Shown here piece after piece: positions 8,543 through 14,304 of a stretch of DNA of 14,314 nt; the first letter of the stretch is position 1, and each line of letters opens with the position of its first letter. The notes under the pieces were generated by a model. The model had not been told where the DNA came from. It ran no database searches and was given only the letters and a program-made list of their open reading frames with translations. The position numbers and the translations under genes were made by a program. This DNA comes from UBA9732 sp963606545 (GTDB lineage Bacteria > Spirochaetota > Spirochaetia > Sphaerochaetales > Sphaerochaetaceae): assembly GCA_963606545.1 (NCBI GenBank), contig CAVCYP010000042.1, positions 1 to 14,314 on the forward strand, written 5' to 3'.

Positions 8543-8597
8543 AAAAAAGGCTATGCTGAGGCTATTCTAGTTAGCATGCGGCATAGCCTTTTTTTTT
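8543..8597. terminator. Bidirectional intrinsic terminator between rlmKL and mscL
   Basis: GGCTATGC (8549-8556) pairs with GCATAGCC (8581-8588). Six A's precede the left arm and nine T's follow the right arm, so the stem can extend to 14 bp and works in both directions. The 24-base loop can form a smaller inner hairpin (GCTA 8561-8564 with TAGC 8572-8575). It serves both convergent genes. Confidence 0.88.
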
Positions 8598-8613
8598 AAT
8601 TCAAAGTGCTGAG

Positions 8614-8991
8614 TCACTTTTCAGCTTTTTCAGCAATTTCCTTTGCTCTTTTCTCAGCATCGGCTTTGAGCTTGTTCATAGCGCGCACAATTGTGAAGAG
8701 AACAAGTGCGGTGAGCAAGAACTGGATGATGTTCTGAAGCAGAGAACCGTAGCGGATTGCAACTTCAGCGGTGGTGTCGGTTGCAGCTTTCAGGACAATT
8801 CTAAGCTCTGAGAAATCCATGTCGCCAATGAGGATGCCAAGGATTGGGTTGAGAATGTCTGAGACAAAGGACTGGACAATAGTGGTGAACATACCACCAA
8901 CAATGATACCAACAGCCATGTCAACAACGCTTCCACGTGAAATAAAAGTCTTAAATTCTGCAAAGAAACCTTTCTTTTCTGTATCAGCCAT
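8614..8991 (-). CDS. mscL: Large-conductance mechanosensitive channel MscL
   Basis: A 125-residue inner-membrane channel that opens on membrane tension and releases solutes in hypo-osmotic shock. The N-terminus FKTFISRGSVVDMAVGIIVG matches the amphipathic S1 helix and pore-lining first membrane helix of MscL, and the conserved NPILGILIG stretch follows. A second membrane helix lies at about 85-105, then a Lys/Glu/Ala-rich C-terminal helix that forms the cytoplasmic bundle. The frame opens 35 codons earlier, but GGAGG five bases before the chosen ATG and the family N-terminus (MADTEKKGFFAEF) decide the start. It is a single gene, convergent with rlmKL and divergent from the alcohol dehydrogenase. 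A 6-bp inverted repeat (8603-8608 with 8615-8620) spans its stop codon. Confidence 0.95.
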   Translation of the reverse strand: MADTEKKGFFAEFKTFISRGSVVDMAVGIIVGGMFTTIVQSFVSDILNPILGILIGDMDFSELRIVLKAATDTTAEVAIRYGSLLQNIIQFLLTALVLFTIVRAMNKLKADAEKRAKEIAEKAEK

Positions 8992-9023
8992 AAAGACCTC
9001 CAAGTATTGATGAATATGTGGTG

Positions 9024-9052
9024 ATTTTAAGATAAAAATGGGATAAAGTGAA
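9024..9052 (-). promoter_or_regulatory. Predicted sigma-70 promoter for mscL
   Basis: On the minus strand TTCACT (9052-9047) and TAAAAT (9029-9024) are 17 bp apart, matching 4 of 6 and 5 of 6 consensus bases. The -10 box is about 32 bp before the mscL ATG. It lies inside the short divergent gap shared with the alcohol dehydrogenase. Confidence 0.5.
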
Positions 9053-9068
9053 CTATAAGGAGTGCAGA

Positions 9069-10253
9069 ATGAATAGCTTTTCTTACAGATGCCCAACTAG
9101 AATTGTTTTTGGCAAGGATTCCATAGCCAAAGTCGCAGAGCAAATCAAAGCAGCAGGCGGAACAAACGTCCTTATGGTCTATGGTGGCGGTTCCATCAAA
9201 AAGAACGGAATCTATGACAAAGTAACAGCCAGCCTTAAGGCAGAAAATATAACCTACACGGAACTTTCAGGCGTAAAACCAAACCCACACCTAGATTTGG
9301 TTCGCAAAGGTCTTGAAGTGGTTAAAACCAAGAAAATCGACTTCCTTCTTGCAGTAGGTGGCGGCTCTGTAATAGATAGCTGTAAAGCCATCTCTTTTGG
9401 AAGCGTAATTCCTGAAGACAAAGACATTTGGGATGATTATTTTATGGTCAAAGGCGCCCCCATTCCAAAAGGCATCACCTTAGGTGTAGTGCTAACCATC
9501 CCCGCAGCTGGCTCAGAAATGTCCAACTCCTGCGTCATCACCAACACCCAAACCAACAACAAACGCGGCACCAACAGCGAGAACAACTACCCCACCTTTG
9601 CCATCATGGACCCACAAGTTTGCTTCTCCCTGCCAGCCTTCCAGACGGCCTGCGGGGCAGCTGATATGCTCAGCCACCTTATGGAACGATACTTCTCCAA
9701 CACCCCGGATGTAGCTATAACCGATTCTCTTATAGAAGCCACTATGAAGATCATTCTCCAGTACGGTCCTTTGGCCATCAAAGATCCTCAGAACTATGCC
9801 TACAGAGAACAGTTAATGTTTGCTGCAACCATGGCCCACAACAATCTTTTTGGCTGTGGCCGTGAACAGGACTGGGCCAGCCACTGGCTGGAACATGAAC
9901 TTTCTGGTCAATATGACATAGCCCATGGTGCAGGACTTGCAATCATGACTCCCGCATGGATGAAGTACGTAAACAAGGCAAATCCTATGCGTTTTGCACA
10001 ATTTGCAAGCAAAGTCATGGGAAGCAACATCCCTCTTACAGACACAGAAGCTCTTGTTCAAGATGGTATTGCTAAACTTGAAGCTTGGTTCAAAGGCCTT
10101 GGACTTCCAACAAGACTCAGTGAACTTAACCTTGATGATAAAGATTTTGAAGAAATGGCCACCCGAATGCTCACCGGTGGAAGAACCGCAGCAGGCGGAC
10201 TAATGAAGCTTTATCATGAGGATATTGTTAAGATTTACAAATTAGCTCTTTAA
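9069..10253 (+). CDS. Iron-containing alcohol dehydrogenase, YqhD/BdhA (butanol dehydrogenase) type
   Basis: A 394-residue cytoplasmic NAD(P)H-dependent dehydrogenase that would reduce aldehydes to alcohols in fermentation or detoxification. The nucleotide-binding part has two glycine motifs, YGGGS and AVGGGSVIDSCKAI. The metal site of group III alcohol dehydrogenases is complete: D199 and H203 (ADMLSH), H272, and H286 in IAHGAG, with the conserved HELSGQYD stretch between. Length matches E. coli YqhD (387). The frame could open at a GTG 21 bases upstream, but AAGGAG lies six bases before the chosen ATG (MNSFSYRCPTRIVFGK), and the GTG sits in the mscL promoter. Substrate and cofactor preference cannot be read from the sequence. 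The middle is strongly C-ending: 29 of 41 codons near residues 155-195, against about 5 of 39 near the C-terminus. Its stop is 15 bp from that of the converging gene. Confidence 0.93.
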   Translation: MNSFSYRCPTRIVFGKDSIAKVAEQIKAAGGTNVLMVYGGGSIKKNGIYDKVTASLKAENITYTELSGVKPNPHLDLVRKGLEVVKTKKIDFLLAVGGGSVIDSCKAISFGSVIPEDKDIWDDYFMVKGAPIPKGITLGVVLTIPAAGSEMSNSCVITNTQTNNKRGTNSENNYPTFAIMDPQVCFSLPAFQTACGAADMLSHLMERYFSNTPDVAITDSLIEATMKIILQYGPLAIKDPQNYAYREQLMFAATMAHNNLFGCGREQDWASHWLEHELSGQYDIAHGAGLAIMTPAWMKYVNKANPMRFAQFASKVMGSNIPLTDTEALVQDGIAKLEAWFKGLGLPTRLSELNLDDKDFEEMATRMLTGGRTAAGGLMKLYHEDIVKIYKLAL

Positions 10254-10268
10254 GCCTTAATTTAAAGC

Positions 10269-11159
10269 CTAGACATTCACTGAAATACCAGCTCTAAAGT
10301 CGTAAATATTTACTTTCTCTGGATAGAAATAGAAATGGTCAGAAGTGGAAAGGCCTAGGCTTAGTTTGTCTGTAAGAGTAAAACGAACCGCTAGTACAGA
10401 ATTCAAGCCATAATAAATTGTAGGCTCCACCGTTCCAAACTGAAGCTGGATTTCCGGGCCAAACCCAATGCTAAAGTCTCCCTTTGATGGGGAAAAGCTC
10501 ATGATGCCCATAATGCTGGCAGTTATGAAATAATCGGTTTTGTCTAGGCCGTTGAAGATAAGGCGTGTGGAGTAGTAGGAGTTTTCTATGCGCAGGCCAG
10601 AGGTAAAGGCGTTACCTTGGTAGGGGAAAAGGTGGCTGTAGGAGAAAACAAAGCCTAGGTTTTTCTCAACTTCATCGTTAGGAATAGAGTTTCTGTAGCT
10701 TATGGCTAAGTTGATGAAAGATTTAGAGGTTTTGACCTTTTTTTCAGCTACAGGCGCTTCAACTGGGACTTCTTCTACTACTACAACTTCTTCAACTTCT
10801 TCTGGCTCTTCCTCTGGGAAGTCTTCAATCTCGTCCCAGAAGAAATCATCTTCTTCCACGTAGCCCGAGTCTTCATAGATTTCAGATTCAGTGCAACTGC
10901 TTTCACTCCAATGAATTCCGTCGTAGGATTGCTGAAGATAAAGTACGTGAACCTCTGAAACGTCTACGTCTAGAGAAATCTCATATACATTACTGCCTAC
11001 CACGGTCCAGCCGTCTTCAGCTTCGCCGTCCAGCTGATAACGATAGTATTTGACGGCTCTGTCATTTCTGTACCAGTTCCAAGTAACTGAAGCCTCAAGA
11101 GCAAAAACTCCACAGAGAACACAACAAAGCAAGACACAAACCGCTATCAGCCTTTTCAT
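10269..11159 (-). CDS. Secreted, probable outer-membrane protein with acidic Val/Glu linker
   Basis: No named family is certain. Residues 1-20 are a signal peptide with likely cleavage after VFA. Residues about 22-90 form a small domain rich in aromatic residues (WNWYRND, YYRYQLDGE, YLQQSYDG) that looks like an immunoglobulin/fibronectin-type beta-sandwich; similar wording occurs in treponemal surface proteins as I remember them. Residues 92-140 are a highly acidic linker of Glu, Asp, Val and Pro. Residues about 146-296 alternate polar and hydrophobic residues with many Tyr and Phe, fitting a small beta-barrel of about eight strands. The last residue is Val, not the Phe common in proteobacterial barrels. 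AAGGA precedes the ATG. It follows the nucleotidyltransferase by 36 bp and is probably co-transcribed. An all-periplasmic protein is the alternative. Confidence 0.8.
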   Translation of the reverse strand: MKRLIAVCVLLCCVLCGVFALEASVTWNWYRNDRAVKYYRYQLDGEAEDGWTVVGSNVYEISLDVDVSEVHVLYLQQSYDGIHWSESSCTESEIYEDSGYVEEDDFFWDEIEDFPEEEPEEVEEVVVVEEVPVEAPVAEKKVKTSKSFINLAISYRNSIPNDEVEKNLGFVFSYSHLFPYQGNAFTSGLRIENSYYSTRLIFNGLDKTDYFITASIMGIMSFSPSKGDFSIGFGPEIQLQFGTVEPTIYYGLNSVLAVRFTLTDKLSLGLSTSDHFYFYPEKVNIYDFRAGISVNV

Positions 11160-11168
11160 TCCTATATC

Positions 11169-11203
11169 CTTATTTCTTTACCTTATTTCTTTACCTTATT
11201 TCT
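11169..11203 (-). repeat. 13-bp tandem repeat joining the nucleotidyltransferase stop to the next ribosome-binding site
   Basis: On the plus strand CTTATTTCTTTAC occurs at 11169-11181 and 11182-11194, then a 9-base part copy at 11195-11203. On the coding strand each unit reads as AAATAAGGTAAAG or its start, so each carries a TAA stop and an AAGG ribosome-binding core. The upstream gene's own TAA is in the first copy; the last copy supplies the Shine-Dalgarno sequence for the outer-membrane protein gene. Confidence 0.85.
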
Positions 11204-12104
11204 GCCAGAGATTTTCTGGATAGAAGCCCTGACTTGTCTTAAGAGCCAGATTCTGTTTTACCGTCTCTCGGTCCTCTTTATAGGTCATTCCAAACCACTT
11301 TTCAGTAGTGGAGAATACTCTAAGAGAACCAACCCCCTTACTGACAATTTCACCAGCACAGTTTGGAAGCAGCACCTCAGTCTTAGGTTGAGAAACATTT
11401 TCTTTCATGAACCTGTCAAAATATTCAGACATATACTCAAACACCTTTGGTGTAAAGCCAAAGAAGTTCATTGAGACCCATTCTTCCCCAGTAAGGTAAA
11501 CATCTCCTTCTGGAAGATGAGAAACAATCTTATCCCCTTCATACTCAATTTTGGTGTTCTCTCTCATGGTCTGCAAAAAGCCATCTTTGACCTGGCAGAC
11601 ACCTCTAGAAACGCTTCCCATTGGGCTCATTGTGTTCTTTAAGAGATAGCCAACCATTGCGTGTTCTGTGCTGTCATTCTCAAGCCCTGAAAGGTAGTTA
11701 CCAAGGATTCCATAGGCTTCTCTTCCGTAATAATCATCAGCATTGATGACAGTAAACGGAGTTTTCATGACGTCTTTTGCACACAAAACAGCATGAACAG
11801 TTCCCCAAGGCTTGGCTCTTTCAGAAGAAAGCTTAATCTGTTCTTCTGTCAAAAGACTTTCTCTTGTCTGGAACACATACTCTGCATCCATGTTTCTTGC
11901 AATTCTATCAAAGAGTCTCTCTCTGAAATCTTTTTCAATATCCGGTCTAATGATAAAGACAACTTTGCCATAACCACTTCTCTGAGCGTCAAATACGCTG
12001 TAGTCCAACAAGGTCTCGTTATGGGCACCAACTGGATCAATTTGCTTAATCCCACCATACCTAGATCCTAAACCAGCTGCCAGTACCAATAAAGAAGGTT
12101 TCAT
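11196..12104 (-). CDS. Nucleotidyltransferase family protein (sugar-1-phosphate NTP transferase fold)
   Basis: A 302-residue cytoplasmic enzyme of the NTP_transferase fold, expected to join a nucleotide to a phosphorylated sugar or similar alcohol with release of pyrophosphate. The N-terminus carries the signature VLAAGLGSRYGGIK at 7-20, with the glycine-rich loop, R15 and K20. PWGTVHAV (99-106) fits the base-contacting loop, and NADDYYG (121-127) holds the metal-binding aspartates. The exact substrate is not visible: the family includes UTP-glucose-1-phosphate, mannose-1-phosphate and LicC-like enzymes, and this subgroup is usually left unnamed. GGAG lies seven bases before the ATG. A predicted promoter lies just upstream. 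It is paired with the downstream envelope protein, which hints at a role in cell-surface glycan or phospholipid precursor supply; that is inference. Confidence 0.85.
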   Translation of the reverse strand: MKPSLLVLAAGLGSRYGGIKQIDPVGAHNETLLDYSVFDAQRSGYGKVVFIIRPDIEKDFRERLFDRIARNMDAEYVFQTRESLLTEEQIKLSSERAKPWGTVHAVLCAKDVMKTPFTVINADDYYGREAYGILGNYLSGLENDSTEHAMVGYLLKNTMSPMGSVSRGVCQVKDGFLQTMRENTKIEYEGDKIVSHLPEGDVYLTGEEWVSMNFFGFTPKVFEYMSEYFDRFMKENVSQPKTEVLLPNCAGEIVSKGVGSLRVFSTTEKWFGMTYKEDRETVKQNLALKTSQGFYPENLWQK

Positions 12105-12126
12105 ACTATGTCTCCTATCTCTTCAT

Positions 12127-12155
12127 ATTATTGTGAAAAAAGCCCTAAACTTCAA
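12127..12155 (-). promoter_or_regulatory. Predicted promoter for the nucleotidyltransferase/outer-membrane protein pair
   Basis: On the minus strand TTGAAG (12155-12150) and AATAAT (12132-12127) are 17 bp apart, matching 4 of 6 and 5 of 6 consensus bases. The -10 box is about 22 bp before the ATG. The -35 box lies inside a tandem repeat unit, and the spacer contains one arm and the T-run of the upstream gene's predicted terminator. Confidence 0.45.
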
Positions 12156-12187
12156 CTGTAAACTTTGACTGTAAACTTCAGAGCTTT
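12136..12187 (-). terminator. Possible intrinsic terminator of the cation transporter gene
   Basis: On the minus strand AAAGCTCTGAA (12187-12177) can pair over 11 positions, two of them G-U, with TTTAGGGCTTT (12149-12139); six T's are at 12141-12136. The stem starts within the transporter's stop codon. The 27-base loop is large, which lowers confidence; it is made of tandem repeat units. Confidence 0.45.
12146..12183 (-). repeat. 13-bp tandem repeat just after the cation transporter stop
   Basis: On the plus strand TAAACTTCAACTG (12146-12158), TAAACTTTGACTG (12159-12171) and TAAACTTCAGAG (12172-12183) follow one another, 2.9 near-identical copies. The array begins 2 bp after the transporter's stop codon and overlaps both the predicted terminator and the -35 box of the next gene. 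Confidence 0.8.
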
Positions 12188-13340
12188 AGCATAGTGGCCG
12201 GTCTATTTCAATGATGAAATAAAGCTTAGAATTCCACTTAACATTTGCCCGCAAATAGCTAGATAAAAACTCCCTTGTATAGTTCTTTTCTTGAGGCACC
12301 TCACAGTCCAGCACCACGTTAGTATGAGAAGGCCCATCCACCATTCTGATGTCGTGAAAATGCAGTGTGGGGTCAAGTTTTTGCAGTAAAGTCTCAATCT
12401 GGGCCTTCATTGCGTCCAATTTAGGATCACCAAGGATTACCGGATCCATGTGAATTGTAAGCAAAATTCCCTTCTTATCTCTGAAGTCACGTTCAATATT
12501 ATCTATCTTATCGTGCGCCTCCAGCATACTCATAGAAGCGTCCACCTCCACGTGAACCGTGACAAAATCGTTATGCACCCCGTAGTTGTGAATAGCCAAA
12601 TCGTGAATTCCAATAACCACGTCATAGGCCATAAGCGCATCCGTTATCTCCTTTACTCTCTGTGGCGTAGGCTTAATCCCAATGATGGGCTCCAGCTCCT
12701 CCTTCAGCGTCTGCAGGCTACTAATTATGACAAAAATAGACACCGCCAGACCAAGATAGCCATCCACATTCACCTTGAAAACGCCCATGATAGCCATAGC
12801 CACCAAGATAGCGGAAGACGAAATAATATCGTTTCGCGTGTCCTCTGCGTTAGCCCCCAGCGTCTTGGAATCAATAGCGCGCGCAAAATCGGTATACACC
12901 ACCATCTGCAGCACCTTCACCACCACCGCCACGGCAAGCATCACGTACGTCAGGCTACTTATAGCCAGCTCCTCTGGCCAAATAATCTTACAAACCGATT
13001 CTTTTGCAAAAACGCATCCCATGACCAGCATAAAAAGCGCAATAACAAAACCTGCAACATATTCATATCGTGCATGCCCATACGGATGCTCCTGGTCCGG
13101 TTTCTTGCTGGCCATCTTAAAACCCACTATGGTTAAAATGCTGGTGGCACAGTCAGAGAGGCTATTTGTTGCATCCGCAATAATACTAACGCTGTGAGAG
13201 GCCATTCCCACAACCATTTTTGCAACACCAATGCCAAGATTTGACACAATACCAAATGCGCCTGCAACATTTGCGTAACGCTCGCGCACCTCTGAGGCCT
13301 CTGTATTCTTAAAATCCTTAATAAACAACTGTTTAAGCAT
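12186..13340 (-). CDS. Cation diffusion facilitator transporter, probable manganese type, with two C-terminal domains
   Basis: A 384-residue inner-membrane metal/proton antiporter that exports divalent metal. The N-terminal 215 residues hold about six membrane helices. The metal site reads N59-x3-D63 in helix 2 (ATNSLSD) and D167-x3-D171 in helix 5 (EDTRND). In this family zinc exporters usually carry His in these quartets, while an Asn/Asp set is linked to manganese, so Mn(II) is the best guess. HPYGHARYEY (85-94) is a family motif. The cytoplasmic domain (about 225-300) has H246, H263, H297 and D299. A second, similar domain follows to the end (HD at 329-330, IEID at 377-380), making the protein about 85 residues longer than E. 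coli FieF. No in-frame start exists further upstream and no good Shine-Dalgarno precedes this ATG, but AGGGAG lies before an overlapping five-codon frame. Confidence 0.92.
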   Translation of the reverse strand: MLKQLFIKDFKNTEASEVRERYANVAGAFGIVSNLGIGVAKMVVGMASHSVSIIADATNSLSDCATSILTIVGFKMASKKPDQEHPYGHARYEYVAGFVIALFMLVMGCVFAKESVCKIIWPEELAISSLTYVMLAVAVVVKVLQMVVYTDFARAIDSKTLGANAEDTRNDIISSSAILVAMAIMGVFKVNVDGYLGLAVSIFVIISSLQTLKEELEPIIGIKPTPQRVKEITDALMAYDVVIGIHDLAIHNYGVHNDFVTVHVEVDASMSMLEAHDKIDNIERDFRDKKGILLTIHMDPVILGDPKLDAMKAQIETLLQKLDPTLHFHDIRMVDGPSHTNVVLDCEVPQEKNYTREFLSSYLRANVKWNSKLYFIIEIDRPLC

Positions 13341-13354
13341 TATCTGACATTATA
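13333..13354 (-). promoter_or_regulatory. Perfect -10 box and/or five-codon leader frame at the cation transporter start
   Basis: On the minus strand TATAAT lies at 13354-13349, eight bases before the transporter ATG, with no good -35 box; used as a promoter it would give an almost leaderless mRNA. The same bases provide an ATG (13350-13348) four bases after AGGGAG. It opens a frame of five codons (MSDNA) whose TAA (13335-13333) lies just past the transporter's ATG. The two readings are alternatives and neither is proven. Confidence 0.3.
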
Positions 13355-13363
13355 CTCCCTAAC

Positions 13364-13393
13364 TTGAACAAAAGTACAGCAAAGTTTTAAGAT
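13364..13393 (+). promoter_or_regulatory. Predicted promoter of tRNA-Arg
   Basis: TTGAAC (13364-13369) and TAAGAT (13388-13393) are 18 bp apart, each matching 4 of 6 consensus bases. Transcription would start about 13 bp before the tRNA. Confidence 0.4.
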
Positions 13394-13412
13394 TATGTTG
13401 TTGCTCATACGT

Positions 13413-13484
13413 GGGTCCATAGCCCAATGGATAAGGCGCATCCCTCCGGAGGATGAAATGCGGGTTCGATTCCCGCTGGACCTA
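13413..13484 (+). tRNA. tRNA-Arg, anticodon CCG
   Basis: All four arms fold. The acceptor stem is GGGTCCA with TGGACCT (first pair G-U), followed by discriminator A at 13484. The D stem is GCC/GGC, the anticodon stem CATCC/GGATG with loop CTCCGGA, and the T stem GCGGG/CCCGC with loop TTCGATT. The anticodon CCG (13446-13448) reads CGG arginine codons. CCA is not encoded and must be added after transcription. Confidence 0.96.
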
Positions 13485-13563
13485 AAGAAAATTCCACAAA
13501 TCTAGAACAAAATGGTTCATTTTTTTGTATTACTTAATAGAGACAAAAAAAGGAGCCTTTAAC

Positions 13564-14262
13564 ATGAGATACACCTTTAAACCAATTGAATTCAAATCTA
13601 TTAAGGACATGCCTAAGAACATGCGCCCTCGCGAGCGAATGCAGGAGCGAGGCCCTTTGGGCATTAGCGACTTGGAACTACTATGCATCCTTTTAGGATC
13701 TGGAGGTAAAAACAGGCCAGTGCAAGATTTAGCCCTGGAGATTTTGGAAGTCATCGACTTAAAGGGGAAGAAAGGGGTGACGCCAAAGGATCTGGAGGGC
13801 ATTGTGGGGCTGGGGCCGGCTAAGGCTGCCACTATCTGCGCGTGTCTGGAGTTTGGGCGGCGTATGACGTACACAAGGCGCAAAACGCTGAATGATCCGT
13901 ATTCTATTTTTGAGTGCATACGGCATTATGGCTCGCGGCAACAGGAGCATTTTTTGTGTGTAGTGCTAAACGGGGCGCACGAGCTTATGGGAATAAACGT
14001 GGTTTCCATTGGACTAGTGAACAAGACGCTGGTGCATCCTAGGGAGATTTTTGCAGAGCCACTTAAGGAGCGGGCCACGGCGGTGGTGCTGGCGCATAAC
14101 CATCCAAGTGGCAATTTGGAGCCCAGTGATGACGATATTGCCACCACTTTGCGCATAAGAAAAGCAGGAGCACTCCTAGGAATAGAAGTGCTCGATCACA
14201 TTGTCTTTAGTGAAGATAGTTACCGGTCAATGGTTGAATCTGGCGAGTTTGCGCTAGGCTAG
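13564..14262 (+). CDS. radC: RadC family protein (JAB/MPN domain)
   Basis: A 232-residue protein with an N-terminal domain holding a helix-hairpin-helix (IVGLGPAKAATICA, about 78-91) and a C-terminal JAB/MPN metalloprotease-like domain. The metal motif is complete: H178 and H180 in HNHPSG, then S188 and D191 (H-x-H-x7-S-x2-D). The old DNA-repair role of RadC is not well supported and its true activity is unknown. The frame opens at a TTG 39 bases upstream, but AAAGGAG eight bases before the chosen ATG (MRYTFKPIEFK) decides the start. It lies 79 bp after tRNA-Arg and may be partly read from it. Part of the gene is rich in G-ending codons (about 31 of 68 near residues 76-143, against 5 of 36 at the end), with five CGG arginine codons. 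The stop lies in a 12-bp repeat. Confidence 0.93.
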   Translation: MRYTFKPIEFKSIKDMPKNMRPRERMQERGPLGISDLELLCILLGSGGKNRPVQDLALEILEVIDLKGKKGVTPKDLEGIVGLGPAKAATICACLEFGRRMTYTRRKTLNDPYSIFECIRHYGSRQQEHFLCVVLNGAHELMGINVVSIGLVNKTLVHPREIFAEPLKERATAVVLAHNHPSGNLEPSDDDIATTLRIRKAGALLGIEVLDHIVFSEDSYRSMVESGEFALG

Positions 14263-14304
14263 CCTTTGGGCCAACTTTTAGGCTAGCTTTTGGGCTAGCT
14301 TTGC
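14257..14304 (+). repeat. 12-bp tandem repeat beginning at the radC stop
   Basis: Four units start at 14257, 14269, 14281 and 14293: GGCTAGCCTTTG, GGCCAACTTTTA, GGCTAGCTTTTG and GGCTAGCTTTGC. Unit 1 contains the last glycine codon and TAG stop of radC. The window ends ten bases later in a degenerate continuation. GCTAGCC (14258-14264) can pair with GGCTAGC (14281-14287) before four T's, a weak possible terminator. Confidence 0.8.

Noticed and set aside
8603..8620. 6-bp inverted repeat across the mscL stop as a second terminator
   Set aside because: It has no T-run in the mscL direction, and the strong bidirectional terminator a few bases on already serves the gene.
10248..10267. AT-only hairpin CTTTAA/TTAAAG between two converging stops
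   Set aside because: Six weak pairs and no T-run; better described as part of an imperfect duplication.
11100..11159. Lipoprotein signal in the envelope protein (cysteines at residues 8, 12, 13 and 16)
   Set aside because: No convincing lipobox; the VFA cleavage site before LEA fits signal peptidase I better, though spirochaete lipoboxes are loose.
12450..13136. 228-codon His-rich open frame opposite the cation transporter
   Set aside because: The histidines come from reading GTG- and ATG-rich codons of the transporter backwards; no ribosome-binding site, no domain, and the opposite strand is clearly coding.
13505..13526. Hairpin GAAC/GTTC followed by seven T's after the tRNA
   Set aside because: Only four base pairs, too weak to call a terminator; the tRNA 3' end may be made by processing.
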